A DNA stretch of 40,675 bases from Clostridia bacterium (lineage in GTDB: Bacteria > Bacillota > Clostridia > Oscillospirales > RGIG577), in assembly GCA_017405765.1 (NCBI GenBank), contig JAFQZS010000031.1, positions 1-40,675 of the forward strand. The letters run 5' to 3'. Below, in pieces: positions 15,311-23,456 of this stretch. The notes under the pieces were generated by a model that was not told where the DNA came from, ran no database searches, and was given only the letters and a program-made list of their open reading frames with translations. The translations under genes were made by a program, and so were the position numbers. Position 1 is the stretch's first letter. Every line of letters begins with the position of its first letter.

Positions 15311-17194
15311 TTATTGCTTCGATATCGCTTTAAATTTGCAGGTGGGCATACATGCTCCGCACTTTATGCATTTGCTCGAATCGATCTTGAACGAAGCAAG
15401 CTTGTGTCCGGGAGCAATATAATCCGTTCTTTCTATGCAGCTTGCGGGGCATCCCTTTGCGCACATGCCGCAGCCTATGCACTTTTCGGGGTCGATACGG
15501 TATTCCATAAGCTTCTTGCATACGTGAGCGGGACATTTTTTGTCAACGATATGAGCAATATACTCATCTCTGAAATGAGCTATCGTGGAGTTTATCGGAT
15601 TTGCTGCCGTCTGACCGAGCGCGCAGAGCGAATTTGCCTTAACAGTCTGACTCAACTGCTCAAGCTCGTCAAGATCTTCCATTGTACCCTTACCCTCGGT
15701 TATGCGGGTAAGTATCTCAAGCATTCTTTTTGTACCGATGCGGCAGGGCGTACATTTACCGCATGATTCATCGCAAATGAATTCCATATAGAACTTTGCA
15801 ACGTCGACCATGCAGTTGTCCTCGTCCATTACTATGGCGCCGCCGGAGCCCATCATCGAGCCCTTCTGAACAAGGTTGTCAAAGTCGATGGGCTCATCAA
15901 GGAAATCTGTTGTAAGGCATCCGCCCGAAGGACCGCCCGTCTGAATAGCTTTGAACTTCTTGCCGCCGGGGATACCTCCGCCGATATCGTAAATAAGCTC
16001 TCTTAAAGTGGTGCCCATGGGAACCTCAACGAGGCCTACGTTGTTGACCTTTCCGCCAAGTGCGAAAACCTTGGTGCCCTTCGATTTCTCGGTGCCGACG
16101 CTTGCGAATTTTTCAGCGCCGTTTCTCATAATATAGGGAACGCATGCAAGCGTCTCAACGTTATTAACGATGGTAGGCTTGCCCCAAAGACCCGCAACTG
16201 CCGGGAACGGCGGACGGGGTCTCGGCATACCGCGCTTACCTTCTATTGAGTTGAGAAGCGCCGTTTCCTCTCCGCAGACAAACGCGCCCGCGCCGAGACG
16301 GATATGGCAGTCGAACGAAAAGTCCGTGCCTAAAATGTTCTCTCCCAACAGTCCCATTTCCTTAGCCTGCTTTATGGCGATACGCAGACGGCGTACTGCA
16401 ATAGGATACTCCGCGCGAACGTAGAAATAACCGTTCTTTGCGCCTATCGCATAGCCGGCTATAACCATTCCTTCGATAACGGCAAGCGGATTGCCCTCCA
16501 ATATACTTCTGTCCATAAATGCGCCGGGGTCGCCCTCGTCGCCGTTGCAGACAACGTATTTTTCATCGTTCTGCTGGTTTAACGCGAACTGCCACTTGCG
16601 TCCCGACGGGAAACCGCCGCCGCCGCGTCCGCGAAGACCCGATGCGAGTATCTCGTCAACGACCTCTTGCTGAGTCATGGAAAGCGCCTTCTTTAAGCCC
16701 TGATAAGCGCCCATGCCGAGAGCCTCGTTTATATCCTCGGGATTTATAACGCCGCAGCCGAAAAGAGCGACGCGGCTCTGCTTCTTATAGAAAGTGATCT
16801 CGTCCTGCTTAGAAACCTTTTCGCCGGAAGAAGGATCAACGTAGAGCAAGCGCTCTACGACCTTGCCGCCAATGATATCGCTTTCAACTATCTCCTCAAC
16901 GTCTTCGATCTTAACAAGGCGATAAAGCGTATCCTCGGGATATATCTTTACGAACGGGCCCTGTGAACAGAATCCGAAGCAACCAACCATGTTCACTGTG
17001 GCCTTGTCTGCCACACCCTTGGCTGCAAGCACCTCTTCAAACTTCTTCGTTATCTCGTCGGAGTGACTGCTCAGGCAGCCCGTACCGCCGCACAAAACGA
17101 TATGACGCTTACCGTCCGAGCCCGTGAGCTTGGCGTTTAAGCTTTCAGTTCGTTTTTTTATGTTTTCATTTAAGCTGTCAATGGTCTTTATCAT
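15311..17194 (-). CDS. hydB: NuoF-like NADH- and FMN-binding subunit of the bifurcating hydrogenase (HydB/HndC)
   Basis: 627 aa. It begins with a thioredoxin-like [2Fe-2S] domain (CGGTGCLS, later CFGFC), followed by the NuoF fold: GRGGGGFPSGRKW (NADH/FMN), then ESCGKCTPCR for the [4Fe-4S] cluster, and ends with two ferredoxin motifs (CIGCGMCAKGCP and CIKCGACMPTC). This N- and C-terminal extension of NuoF is the signature of electron-bifurcating hydrogenases. Its ATG overlaps the hydC stop by four bases (ATGA), so the two are translationally coupled. Confidence 0.95.
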   Translation of the reverse strand: MIKTIDSLNENIKKRTESLNAKLTGSDGKRHIVLCGGTGCLSSHSDEITKKFEEVLAAKGVADKATVNMVGCFGFCSQGPFVKIYPEDTLYRLVKIEDVEEIVESDIIGGKVVERLLYVDPSSGEKVSKQDEITFYKKQSRVALFGCGVINPEDINEALGMGAYQGLKKALSMTQQEVVDEILASGLRGRGGGGFPSGRKWQFALNQQNDEKYVVCNGDEGDPGAFMDRSILEGNPLAVIEGMVIAGYAIGAKNGYFYVRAEYPIAVRRLRIAIKQAKEMGLLGENILGTDFSFDCHIRLGAGAFVCGEETALLNSIEGKRGMPRPRPPFPAVAGLWGKPTIVNNVETLACVPYIMRNGAEKFASVGTEKSKGTKVFALGGKVNNVGLVEVPMGTTLRELIYDIGGGIPGGKKFKAIQTGGPSGGCLTTDFLDEPIDFDNLVQKGSMMGSGGAIVMDEDNCMVDVAKFYMEFICDESCGKCTPCRIGTKRMLEILTRITEGKGTMEDLDELEQLSQTVKANSLCALGQTAANPINSTIAHFRDEYIAHIVDKKCPAHVCKKLMEYRIDPEKCIGCGMCAKGCPASCIERTDYIAPGHKLASFKIDSSKCIKCGACMPTCKFKAISKQ

Positions 17195-17682
17195 GCACTA
17201 ACACCTTCCTTTGCCTTATACTCAGCAACAATGGCCGGCACCTTGTCAACCGATACCTTCGGGTATACGGTGCCGTTTATCGTTACGGCGGGAGCGATGC
17301 CGCAGGCGCCTATGCAGCGCAGTGCATCAAGTGTAAACAAACCGTCCTTCGTGGTCTGACCCGGAGCGACGCCCAATATTTCCGAGAATTTGTCAATGAC
17401 CTGCTGCGCGCCCTTTACGTAACATGCGGTACCTAAGCAGCAGCCGATAACGTATTTTCCCTTGGGGCTTAATGAAAAGAAAGAATAAAATGTTACTACG
17501 CCGTAAATCTCGGCAACGGAAATGCCTGTCTCCTTTGATACTATCTCCTGTACCTCCAGCGGAATATAGCCGTACTCGTTCTGGATATCACTCAAAATCA
17601 TCATAAGCGGCGTTTTTTCATCCTTATAGCGCCCGCAAATCTCGAGGATAGTCGCAACGGCCTTTTCGTTGAGTTTTGCCAT
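17191..17682 (-). CDS. hydC: NuoE-like [2Fe-2S] subunit (HydC/HndA)
   Basis: 163 aa. Helical N-terminus, then a thioredoxin-like [2Fe-2S] domain with CLGTAC and CIGACG, the four cluster ligands of NuoE. It passes electrons between HydB and the hydrogenase core. First gene of the operon; the ribosome-binding sequence AAAGGGTGA lies just before the ATG. A possible -10 box (TATAAT on the minus strand, 17730-17735) lies about 50 bases upstream, but no good -35 partner is seen. Confidence 0.93.
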   Translation of the reverse strand: MAKLNEKAVATILEICGRYKDEKTPLMMILSDIQNEYGYIPLEVQEIVSKETGISVAEIYGVVTFYSFFSLSPKGKYVIGCCLGTACYVKGAQQVIDKFSEILGVAPGQTTKDGLFTLDALRCIGACGIAPAVTINGTVYPKVSVDKVPAIVAEYKAKEGVSA

Positions 17683-18429
17683 GCTATCACCCTTTCTGTG
17701 TAATTGCCATAAATAGATTTAGTTTTAATATTATATTTATCTCTCGCGCAAAACATTTTTTCGCATATGCTTAATAAAATGTCTGATTGCTGACAACGAG
17801 AGAAACAGACAAGATAAACACCCATATAAAAAGGCATTCGGGAAAAATATATGAAACAATAAGGCAAAGATAAAAAAACAAAAAGCGCTTGTCTCAGATA
17901 TTTCCCCTTATGTATTTTCCCTAAAATGCTTTCTCTGTACGCAACAAACGGACACCCCCGGAAAAGTATCCGAAGATCATCCTTCGTCAGTATAAATACC
18001 TCTTTTACCGGCGCAGCGCACATCCACGCCCGAAAAAGAGAACCTTAAAAATTCGTAACATCAGTTTCTTCTTGACCGGCAACTATTATTTGGTAATGTT
18101 ACACAAACAAACAAGAATGATGCGGCATATCTATAAAAAAAATACATACAAATCTCAAGGATTTTGGTATTTATTTATCAATCATATGATTATAATACTA
18201 TATCGTTAATTATTTTTCAATATCTAAAAGACAAAAAAACGTCATAATTTAATGTTATTTGAGAAAAATTTTTCACAAATCGGGATAACCTTCTCTGACA
18301 AAGCTGCAAAAAAGCAGCATTTGGATCGTATTTATACTTTATCATACAAATCTTGTGTTCATATTCAATTCATTTGCGATGAATGGTATCGTTTCTATGA
18401 TGATCGGCCGCTTAATTGCTCATGGAGAC
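17683..18429. other. Gene-free AT-rich region, about 750 bp
   Basis: Between hydC and the aquaporin terminator there is no convincing gene. It contains the presumed hydCBA leader and promoter (around 17690-17760) and then AT-rich sequence with a small hairpin (GCTGC-aaaaaa-GCAGC, about 18304-18319). Open frames of up to 140 codons exist but lack ribosome-binding sites and look like chance. Confidence 0.45.
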
Positions 18430-18474
18430 AAAAAGGACGCTCTCCCGATCCTCAGCGGAGTTGAGAGAGCGTCC
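18430..18474 (-). terminator. Rho-independent terminator of aqpZ
   Basis: GGACGCTCTC (18435-18444) pairs perfectly with GAGAGCGTCC (18465-18474), and on the minus strand the stem is followed by TTTTT (A run 18430-18434). The loop holds a smaller CTC/GAG stem. Confidence 0.85.
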
Positions 18475-18565
18475 GGTTATACTCTGATCCTGTCAGCAAT
18501 GAGTGCGATAGATCGCTTGTCGTCCTTCGGCAAAAACACTGCCGATTTAAAATCAATCGAACAAA

Positions 18566-19261
18566 TCACTTTTTGCTGCCTTCAAGTCCCTTATATACGA
18601 GCGCTGCCAAAATCGCGCCGATAAGAGGACCTACTATAAATACCCACAGACTTGCAAGCGGAGCCGCATTGCCGCCTATTGCAGCGATAAGAGCGGGGCC
18701 TATGCTTCTTGCGGGGTTTACGGAAGTACCGGTAAGACCGATGCCCAAAATATGAACGCCTACAAGAGCAAGACCGATAACGAGACCGCCGAAGGAGCCG
18801 TGGCCGGCTTTCGACGAGGTAACGCCGAGTATGCAGATAACGAAAATAAACGTAAGTATTATCTCAACGATAAGACCTGCTCCTGCGCTGCCGTTGACGC
18901 CGGCAAGACCATTGGTGCCCAAGCCTCCCGTCTTGTCCTCAACTCCGCCCATGCCGAATATCCCGGCAAGTATTGCGGAACCGATAATAGCGCCTATGAT
19001 CTGCGAGATCACATAGCCCACAAAATCCTTGCCGCTCATGCCGCCCTTAATAAGAACGCCCAATGATACAGCCGGGTTTATGTGGCATCCCGAAATATTG
19101 CCGATAGAATAAGCCATGGCAACTATGGACAGACCGAAAGCAAGCGCCGTCAAAATATATCCCCCGCCGTTTGCCGAATCGCAGCCTACGAGCATAGCCG
19201 TACCGCAGCCCAATATTACCAGCACCATCGTACCGATACATTCAGCAAGATACTTTCTCAT
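18566..19261 (-). CDS. aqpZ: Aquaporin Z-type water channel (MIP family)
   Basis: 231 aa with six membrane segments and the two half-helix NPA boxes, HINPAVSLG and SVNPARSIGP. The second half reads VGVHILGIGLTGTSVNPARS: the His before the TGTS segment and the Arg after NPA fit the water-selective AqpZ filter rather than the glycerol-type GlpF filter, where this His is Gly. Start ATG 19261 is chosen since AAAAGGAGG lies 7 bases upstream; upstream in-frame codons have no such site. Own promoter and terminator, so monocistronic. Confidence 0.9.
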   Translation of the reverse strand: MRKYLAECIGTMVLVILGCGTAMLVGCDSANGGGYILTALAFGLSIVAMAYSIGNISGCHINPAVSLGVLIKGGMSGKDFVGYVISQIIGAIIGSAILAGIFGMGGVEDKTGGLGTNGLAGVNGSAGAGLIVEIILTFIFVICILGVTSSKAGHGSFGGLVIGLALVGVHILGIGLTGTSVNPARSIGPALIAAIGGNAAPLASLWVFIVGPLIGAILAALVYKGLEGSKK

Positions 19262-19309
19262 AATTCTGCCTCCTTTTGATAAGAAAATAACGTTTTTGTA
19301 CGCACACAT

Positions 19310-19338
19310 ATTATCTCTCTGAACGCGGTCTGCGTCAA
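19310..19338 (-). promoter_or_regulatory. SigA-type promoter of aqpZ
   Basis: Minus-strand TTGACG (19333-19338), a 17-base spacer and GATAAT (19310-19315). Confidence 0.65.
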
Positions 19339-19450
19339 GTCCCTTTTGAAAATATTGACCGCCGTATCTTTTGTGTGCTTTTGTAATATTTATGATGAAT
19401 CCGGCGTCATTTTGCGCTTTTTGCGGAATTTTTTATATCAGAGCAAATTT

Positions 19451-19475
19451 GTCATCCTGAGCGAAGCGAAGGATC
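19451..19475. repeat. Short dispersed repeat GTCATCCTGAGCGAAGCGAA...
   Basis: The 25-base sequence beginning gtcatcctgagcg and ending aaggatc resembles a short intergenic element I know from many unrelated bacterial genomes. It can fold through ATCCT/AGGAT. Only one copy is in this window. It lies between aqpZ and the prophage scrap. Confidence 0.5.
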
Positions 19476-19486
19476 TTTTTATACAA

Positions 19487-19516
19487 AAAAGCACGGCATT
19501 CCCTCGCCGTGCTTTT
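19487..19516. terminator. Bidirectional terminator at the end of the prophage scrap
   Basis: AAAAGCACGGC and GCCGTGCTTTT flank an 8-nt loop: a 7-bp GC-rich stem with an A run on one side and a T run on the other, right after the stop of the gp10-like gene. Confidence 0.8.
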
Positions 19517-19522
19517 GTTGCC

Positions 19523-19948
19523 TTATCTCAAAGCCCTCTTTATTTCCTGTTCTATGATCGCCGCATATTCCTTTTCATGCCCCTGCAGCGCGTCCCTAAG
19601 AAAGTGCGTAGGCTTCATGCCGCGCGTCGTGTGGAATTTGCCTTCGTCATCCATATATACCCATGGCGTTTTACGCCCGCTGCCGTCTGATGCGTGTATG
19701 CCCGTGCCGAACTCTACATACTTGCCATACTCCACATTGGTGCCTATCACCACATACTGCTCCGCTTCGTTGACCTCGTGGCTGATACTGCCTCTCAGTC
19801 GGTCGTTATCCACTCGCCCCGCCGCCGTCAGGTTCCTTTTGGCATGGCTCTCCGCCTGCCCTCCGGCCACTTCCAGCGCCCGGGCGATCGCCGCCTCAAG
19901 CGCCCTCCTTACCTCGTCCGAGTGGTCGATTATCTTTACGTCCGCCAT
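19523..19948 (-). CDS. Phage HK97 gp10-like head-tail/minor structural protein
   Basis: 141 aa. The order helical N-terminus (ALEAAIARALEVAGGQAESHAKR), LRGSISHEV, VVIGTNVEYGKYVEFGTG, then MKPTHFLRDAL is the typical layout of HK97-gp10-like proteins, which sit at the head-tail joint of siphophages. Start ATG 19948 has GGAGGAGA directly upstream, so the longer in-frame start is unlikely. No other head, tail or packaging gene is present nearby, so this is a prophage relic although the gene looks intact. Confidence 0.8.
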   Translation of the reverse strand: MADVKIIDHSDEVRRALEAAIARALEVAGGQAESHAKRNLTAAGRVDNDRLRGSISHEVNEAEQYVVIGTNVEYGKYVEFGTGIHASDGSGRKTPWVYMDDEGKFHTTRGMKPTHFLRDALQGHEKEYAAIIEQEIKRALR

Positions 19949-19992
19949 AGTCTCCTCCTTCCGGGCATGAAAAAACCGCCCCGAAGGACGGT

Positions 19993-20223
19993 TCATAACA
20001 TATCGCTGTCAATTTCCCAATCATCCATTCCCGCGCCAAGGTCGCTGTATGGGCATTCCGCGCATACCCTTCGCGCCTCTTCAATATCGTCTATTTCGGC
20101 GAGTTCTTTTGTTGATGATATCTTAAAGGTGTTATTAAGACACATCAAAGAATCATAACAAAGGTCAATATCTATGACGCGCTTATACGCAGGGCAGTAA
20201 TGGTCGCTTTCATAATCCAACAT
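19993..20223 (-). CDS. Small acidic Cys-containing protein, possible immunity partner
   Basis: 76 aa, rich in Asp/Glu, with cysteines in HYCPAY, DLCYDSLMC and VCAECPYSDL, a pattern that could bind zinc or an Fe-S cluster. I recognise it only as a recurring small hypothetical protein of phage and Clostridia genomes. Its ATG overlaps the end of the head-morphogenesis/toxin gene by 14 bases, so the two are translated together; with a toxin-like domain next to it, an immunity or antitoxin role is a fair guess but not shown. Confidence 0.55.
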   Translation of the reverse strand: MLDYESDHYCPAYKRVIDIDLCYDSLMCLNNTFKISSTKELAEIDDIEEARRVCAECPYSDLGAGMDDWEIDSDML

Positions 20224-21085
20224 CCTTAAGCACCTCCATTATTTTGTCGGCCTCCTCGTTATAATCATTTTTCTTCCATGCCGTTTTAAAAATCCACTCG
20301 CCGTTTTCATTGACTATTACGCACATACCTTCATCACCGACAAAGTACTGTCGCTTGCCGCCCCATTGAACGAACATAGCTTTTGCGTCCTTGATATATG
20401 ACCTCAATTCGTCATCGGTTATGTGGCGCTCAAGCATTCTGTGCATAATGTGATACGGGTCTTTTCCTCCGGAAGGCAAAATCGCCGCGTTTTTCTGAAC
20501 CGGAGGCAGCAATACGCCTCTTTTAATGCCTAATTCTTTCAACTTCTCCTGCGCGTCAAAATACCGCTTATCGCTTGTCGGGTATTTTTCCAAATATCGA
20601 GCAAGCCTCTTCGTGTATTCCCACGCATCGCTATCATTATACTTCAATTCCTGAAAAGAATCAAACGATTTCGGTGCATTTTCCTTAAGTATTTTCCTGT
20701 ACCGCTCATACTGCTCCCGGTCAGACTTTTCGTTCACGATTTTCTTTCGCTCCGCGCTCCTCTGCCACTCTGTTGCGTCAGGCTTCCCCGCCTTGATCCA
20801 CTCTGCCTGTTCCTCCTTCGTCATGGGCTTGGCCTGTTGCCATTCCTCAAAACTCATGTCGCCCATCTTCGGGCTTTGTGTCACGGTGTCCGGTTCAAAG
20901 CCCTTCACCCACGCCGCCAGCGTACACCGGCAGTTCCATATGAGGTGCTGCGGTATCTCGGACTCACCGGCCACCTGCCCCGGATAAAGTATCTCAAAAC
21001 CGTCCACCTCGAACGGTTCGTCCACCTCGCGCCTCTGTCCGTGCAGCAAACGGTGATCATGCCTCGTACGCATATCAAGCGTCTC
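20210..21085 (-). pseudogene. 5'-truncated phage head-morphogenesis (Mu gpF-type) protein with C-terminal BECR-like nuclease domain
   Basis: The reading frame opens directly after a TGA with ETLDMRTRHDHRLLHGQ, which is the end of the Mu gpF/SPP1 gp7 domain (usual form TLDxRTRxxHRxLxGQ), followed by the family's closing NCRCTL motif. The several hundred residues that should precede it are gone, and the homology runs upstream past the only in-frame ATG (21073), so the gene is truncated rather than short. A linker follows, then a C-terminal domain (about residues 185-287) with HRMLERHITDDEL and YFVGDEGMCVIVNENGEW, resembling BECR-fold nuclease toxins attached to phage portal/head proteins. No good ribosome-binding site precedes the ATG. 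Confidence 0.7.
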
Positions 21086-21350
21086 TCATGTAAGAGGTAT
21101 GCCGGGCTTTTATATAATGAAAACGGTGGCCGGTCCGCCGTGGAGACGCCCGGGAAGCGCTATCAGGGTAATACGAACGAGCTTCATTCAGACGCCCAAA
21201 ACGCCTGCACGATGCATTTCTCTTAAAATTCCCGTTCTTCCGTTAAGAAATGATGAACATCTTGTTTTCATTGCCAAAATAAGCGATAAAAAGCGAAAAT
21301 AAAGAATATATCCAAAAACGCACGACTCTCAAAAGAGTGCAAAAACGCAG

Positions 21351-21385
21351 AAAACAGCCGAAATCTTAATGATTTCGGCTGTTTT
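21351..21385 (-). terminator. Terminator of tRNA-Pro
   Basis: AAAACAGCCGAAATC (21351-21365) and GATTTCGGCTGTTTT (21371-21385) form a perfect 15-bp stem with a 5-nt loop ending in a T run, 6 bases past the tRNA. Confidence 0.9.
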
Positions 21386-21391
21386 TCAATA

Positions 21392-21468
21392 TGGTCGAGG
21401 TGACAGGATTTGAACCTGCGGCCTCTGCGTCCCGAACGCAGCGCTCTACCAAACTGAGCCACACCTCG
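21392..21468 (-). tRNA. tRNA-Pro (anticodon CGG)
   Basis: 77 nt including an encoded CCA. The acceptor stem is CGAGGTG/CACCTCG, the D arm contains GCTCAGTTTGGTAGAGC, the anticodon stem CTGCG/CGCAG encloses loop TTCGGGA (CGG), and the T arm is GCAGG-TTCAAAT-CCTGT. It has its own consensus promoter and terminator and lies just upstream of the prophage scrap. Confidence 0.95.
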
Positions 21469-21481
21469 ACGTGACTTTTAT

Positions 21482-21510
21482 ATTATACATAAGCTGTATT
21501 CGTTTGTCAA
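21482..21510 (-). promoter_or_regulatory. Consensus SigA promoter of tRNA-Pro
   Basis: Minus-strand TTGACA (21505-21510), 17 bases, TATAAT (21482-21487): perfect consensus, as usual for stable RNA genes. Confidence 0.85.
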
Positions 21511-21539
21511 TTACGTTTAACAAAAAATTTCGCTTTTTT

Positions 21540-21568
21540 GCATACTTCTTTTTTTTCGTAAGATACTA
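21540..21568 (+). promoter_or_regulatory. Sigma-G-type promoter of spoVACDE
   Basis: GCATA (21540-21544), a 17-base spacer and GATACTA (21562-21568) fit the forespore sigma-G pattern (GhATR, 17-18, CATnnTA) with one mismatch in the -10. It lies 16 bases before the spoVAC start. Confidence 0.6.
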
Positions 21569-21584
21569 CGCATGAGGTGATCTT

Positions 21585-22034
21585 ATGCAAATAAACCACT
21601 CTGACTACTTATCGCTTGTAAAAGCCTTTTCAAAGAACTCGCGCACCGCGGTAAACATGGTAAACGCCTTCTGGACGGGCGGGCTTATCTGCCTTTTCGG
21701 ACAAGCGCTGCTTGATATAATAAGCGCGCAAAAATATCTGACGCACGACGAAGCGGCTTCAGCCGTTACGCTTATCTTAGTCCTTCTATCCGTGCTTGCA
21801 ACAGGCGCGGGATTATATAAGCCGTTTGCAAAAATCGCCGGCGCAGGCTCGTTGATACCGATCACAGGCTTTGCGAACGCAGTCGCGGCGCCTTGCATCG
21901 AATTTCGAACGGAAGGCTTTGTAACGGGAGTCGCAGTCAAGCTCTTTACCATAGCGGGACCCGTCATCGTATACGGTGAACTCGCCTCTTTTATTTACGG
22001 CGTTATTCTTTGGACCATACAGGCTATGTCTTGA
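21585..22034 (+). CDS. spoVAC: SpoVAC, forespore dipicolinate channel subunit
   Basis: 149 aa with about four membrane segments. FWTGGLICLFGQALLD, AGAGSLIPITGFANA and FTIAGPVIVYGE are hallmark stretches of SpoVAC. In known spore-formers the SpoVA proteins in the inner forespore membrane import dipicolinic acid during sporulation and release it at germination; SpoVAC acts as a mechanosensitive channel. First gene of a complete spoVACDE operon behind a sigma-G-like promoter; GAGGTGAT precedes the ATG. Confidence 0.95.
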   Translation: MQINHSDYLSLVKAFSKNSRTAVNMVNAFWTGGLICLFGQALLDIISAQKYLTHDEAASAVTLILVLLSVLATGAGLYKPFAKIAGAGSLIPITGFANAVAAPCIEFRTEGFVTGVAVKLFTIAGPVIVYGELASFIYGVILWTIQAMS

Positions 22035-22043
22035 GGTGGCAGA

Positions 22044-23072
22044 ATGAAAAAAAGGAAAAAAACAGGCACCGTAAGCTTTAAGTCTCCCCCTTCCGTTATT
22101 GCTAACGCCGCCGTCGTCGGCAAAAAGGAAGGCGAAGGACCGCTTGCCGCTCACTTTGATTCGATCTTTTGGGACGACAGACTTTCCTGTAAGACATGGG
22201 AAAAGGCGGAAGTCTCGCTTCAAAAAACAGTTTTTGAAACGGCGCTTAAAAAGGCCGGTCTTTCGAAAGAGGACATAGGCATGCTTTTTTCAGGCGATCT
22301 TTTGAACCAATGCATCGCTTCGGGATACAGCGCGCGTGATATTAAGATCCCGTTTATGGGGCTGTACGGCGCATGTTCGACAATGGCCGAAGGCCTTTCT
22401 CTCGCCGCAATGATGATAGACGGCGGATATGCGGATATCGCCGCGGCTGTCACGTCTTCGCATTTTTGCTGCGCAGAACGTCAATTCCGCTTCCCGCTGC
22501 AATACGGCTCTCAGCGCACGCCCACCTCACAGCGCACGGTCACCGGCAGCGGAGCCGCAATACTTTCGCACTCCGAAGAACCTCCGTATATACTTCGCTG
22601 TACTCCCGGCAGGGTCATTGACTTCGGAGTCAACGACATAAACAACATGGGAGCAGCCATGGCTCCCGCCGCCTGCGATACGCTTATTCGCTTCTTTAAC
22701 GATACTGCGCTTCCCGTAAAATCGTTCGATCTTATACTGACGGGAGATCTCGGCGTTACGGGCGCTGACCTGCTCTTGGATATAGCGTCGCGCTGCGACC
22801 TTGAGTTAAAAAGCAATTACGACGACTGCGGGCGCATGATATTTGATACAAAGGCCCAGGATACGCATTCAGGCGGATCGGGCTGCGGATGCAGCGCGGC
22901 CGTCGTCTGCTCCTATGTTCTTAACGAGATGCGGCGAGGGCAAATAAACAACGTGCTTTTCGTCGGCACAGGCGCGCTGATGAGCCCCACCGTATTAAAT
23001 CAAAAGGAGTCGATACCTTCCGTGGCGCACGCCGTTCATATTTCCAATACGCTTCCCAAAAAAGGAGAATAA
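22044..23072 (+). CDS. spoVAD: SpoVAD, dipicolinate-binding stage V sporulation protein
   Basis: 342 aa, thiolase-like fold without membrane segments. The start (SFKSPPSVIANAAVVGKKEGEGPL), the segment GLYGACSTMAEGLSLAA, SSHFCCAERQFRFPLQYG and SGCGCSAAV are characteristic of SpoVAD, which binds dipicolinic acid at the outer side of the forespore membrane. Starts 9 bases after spoVAC, with TTGAGGTGG upstream. Confidence 0.95.
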   Translation: MKKRKKTGTVSFKSPPSVIANAAVVGKKEGEGPLAAHFDSIFWDDRLSCKTWEKAEVSLQKTVFETALKKAGLSKEDIGMLFSGDLLNQCIASGYSARDIKIPFMGLYGACSTMAEGLSLAAMMIDGGYADIAAAVTSSHFCCAERQFRFPLQYGSQRTPTSQRTVTGSGAAILSHSEEPPYILRCTPGRVIDFGVNDINNMGAAMAPAACDTLIRFFNDTALPVKSFDLILTGDLGVTGADLLLDIASRCDLELKSNYDDCGRMIFDTKAQDTHSGGSGCGCSAAVVCSYVLNEMRRGQINNVLFVGTGALMSPTVLNQKESIPSVAHAVHISNTLPKKGE

Positions 23073-23073
23073 T

Positions 23074-23427
23074 ATGCAGTATTTTATCGCTTTTGTCATC
23101 GGCGGCGCGATCTGCGCCGCCTGTCAGGCGCTTATCGACAAAACAAGGCTTACTCCCGCGCGTATACTCACAGGATGCGTAGTTCTCGGCGTTTTTTTAA
23201 CCGCCGTGGGGCTTTATGCTCCCTTCGTAAAATTTGCGGGCGCGGGCGCAACGGTGCCGATACTCGGATTCGGCTATTCGCTTGCGCGCGGGGTTGAGCA
23301 GGCTGTTGAAGGTTCGGGACTTATAGGCGCATTTTCGGGAGGATTTACGGCGACGTCGGCGGGCATTTCGGCCGCGATGATCTTCGGGGTGCTTGCGTCT
23401 CTTATATTCAGGCCCACGGAAAAGTGA
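23074..23427 (+). CDS. spoVAE: SpoVAE, dipicolinate transport membrane protein
   Basis: 117 aa, three to four membrane segments. GGAICAACQALIDKT, PARILTGCVVLG and GAGATVPILGFGYSLARG fit SpoVAE (the SpoVAEb type, related to SpoVAC). One base separates it from spoVAD, and AAAAGGAG lies just upstream. Ends the operon; the next gene is convergent 30 bases on, with no clear terminator between. Confidence 0.95.
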   Translation: MQYFIAFVIGGAICAACQALIDKTRLTPARILTGCVVLGVFLTAVGLYAPFVKFAGAGATVPILGFGYSLARGVEQAVEGSGLIGAFSGGFTATSAGISAAMIFGVLASLIFRPTEK

Positions 23428-23456
23428 ATGAGACTTTCCGGTTCAGCATCGCCATA

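Noticed and set aside
17601..18023. 140-codon minus-strand frame overlapping hydC
   Set aside because: It overlaps the start of the certain hydC gene in another frame and has no family resemblance.
18252..18624. Short plus-strand frames that look somewhat protein-like (e.g. MNGIVSMMIGRLIAHG)
   Set aside because: They run across the aqpZ terminator hairpin into the antisense of aqpZ and lack ribosome-binding sites.
19480..21400. Phage attachment-site duplication of the tRNA-Pro 3' end
   Set aside because: I looked for the tRNA 3' sequence (cgaggtgacaggatt on the plus strand) near the left edge of the prophage scrap and did not find a second copy.
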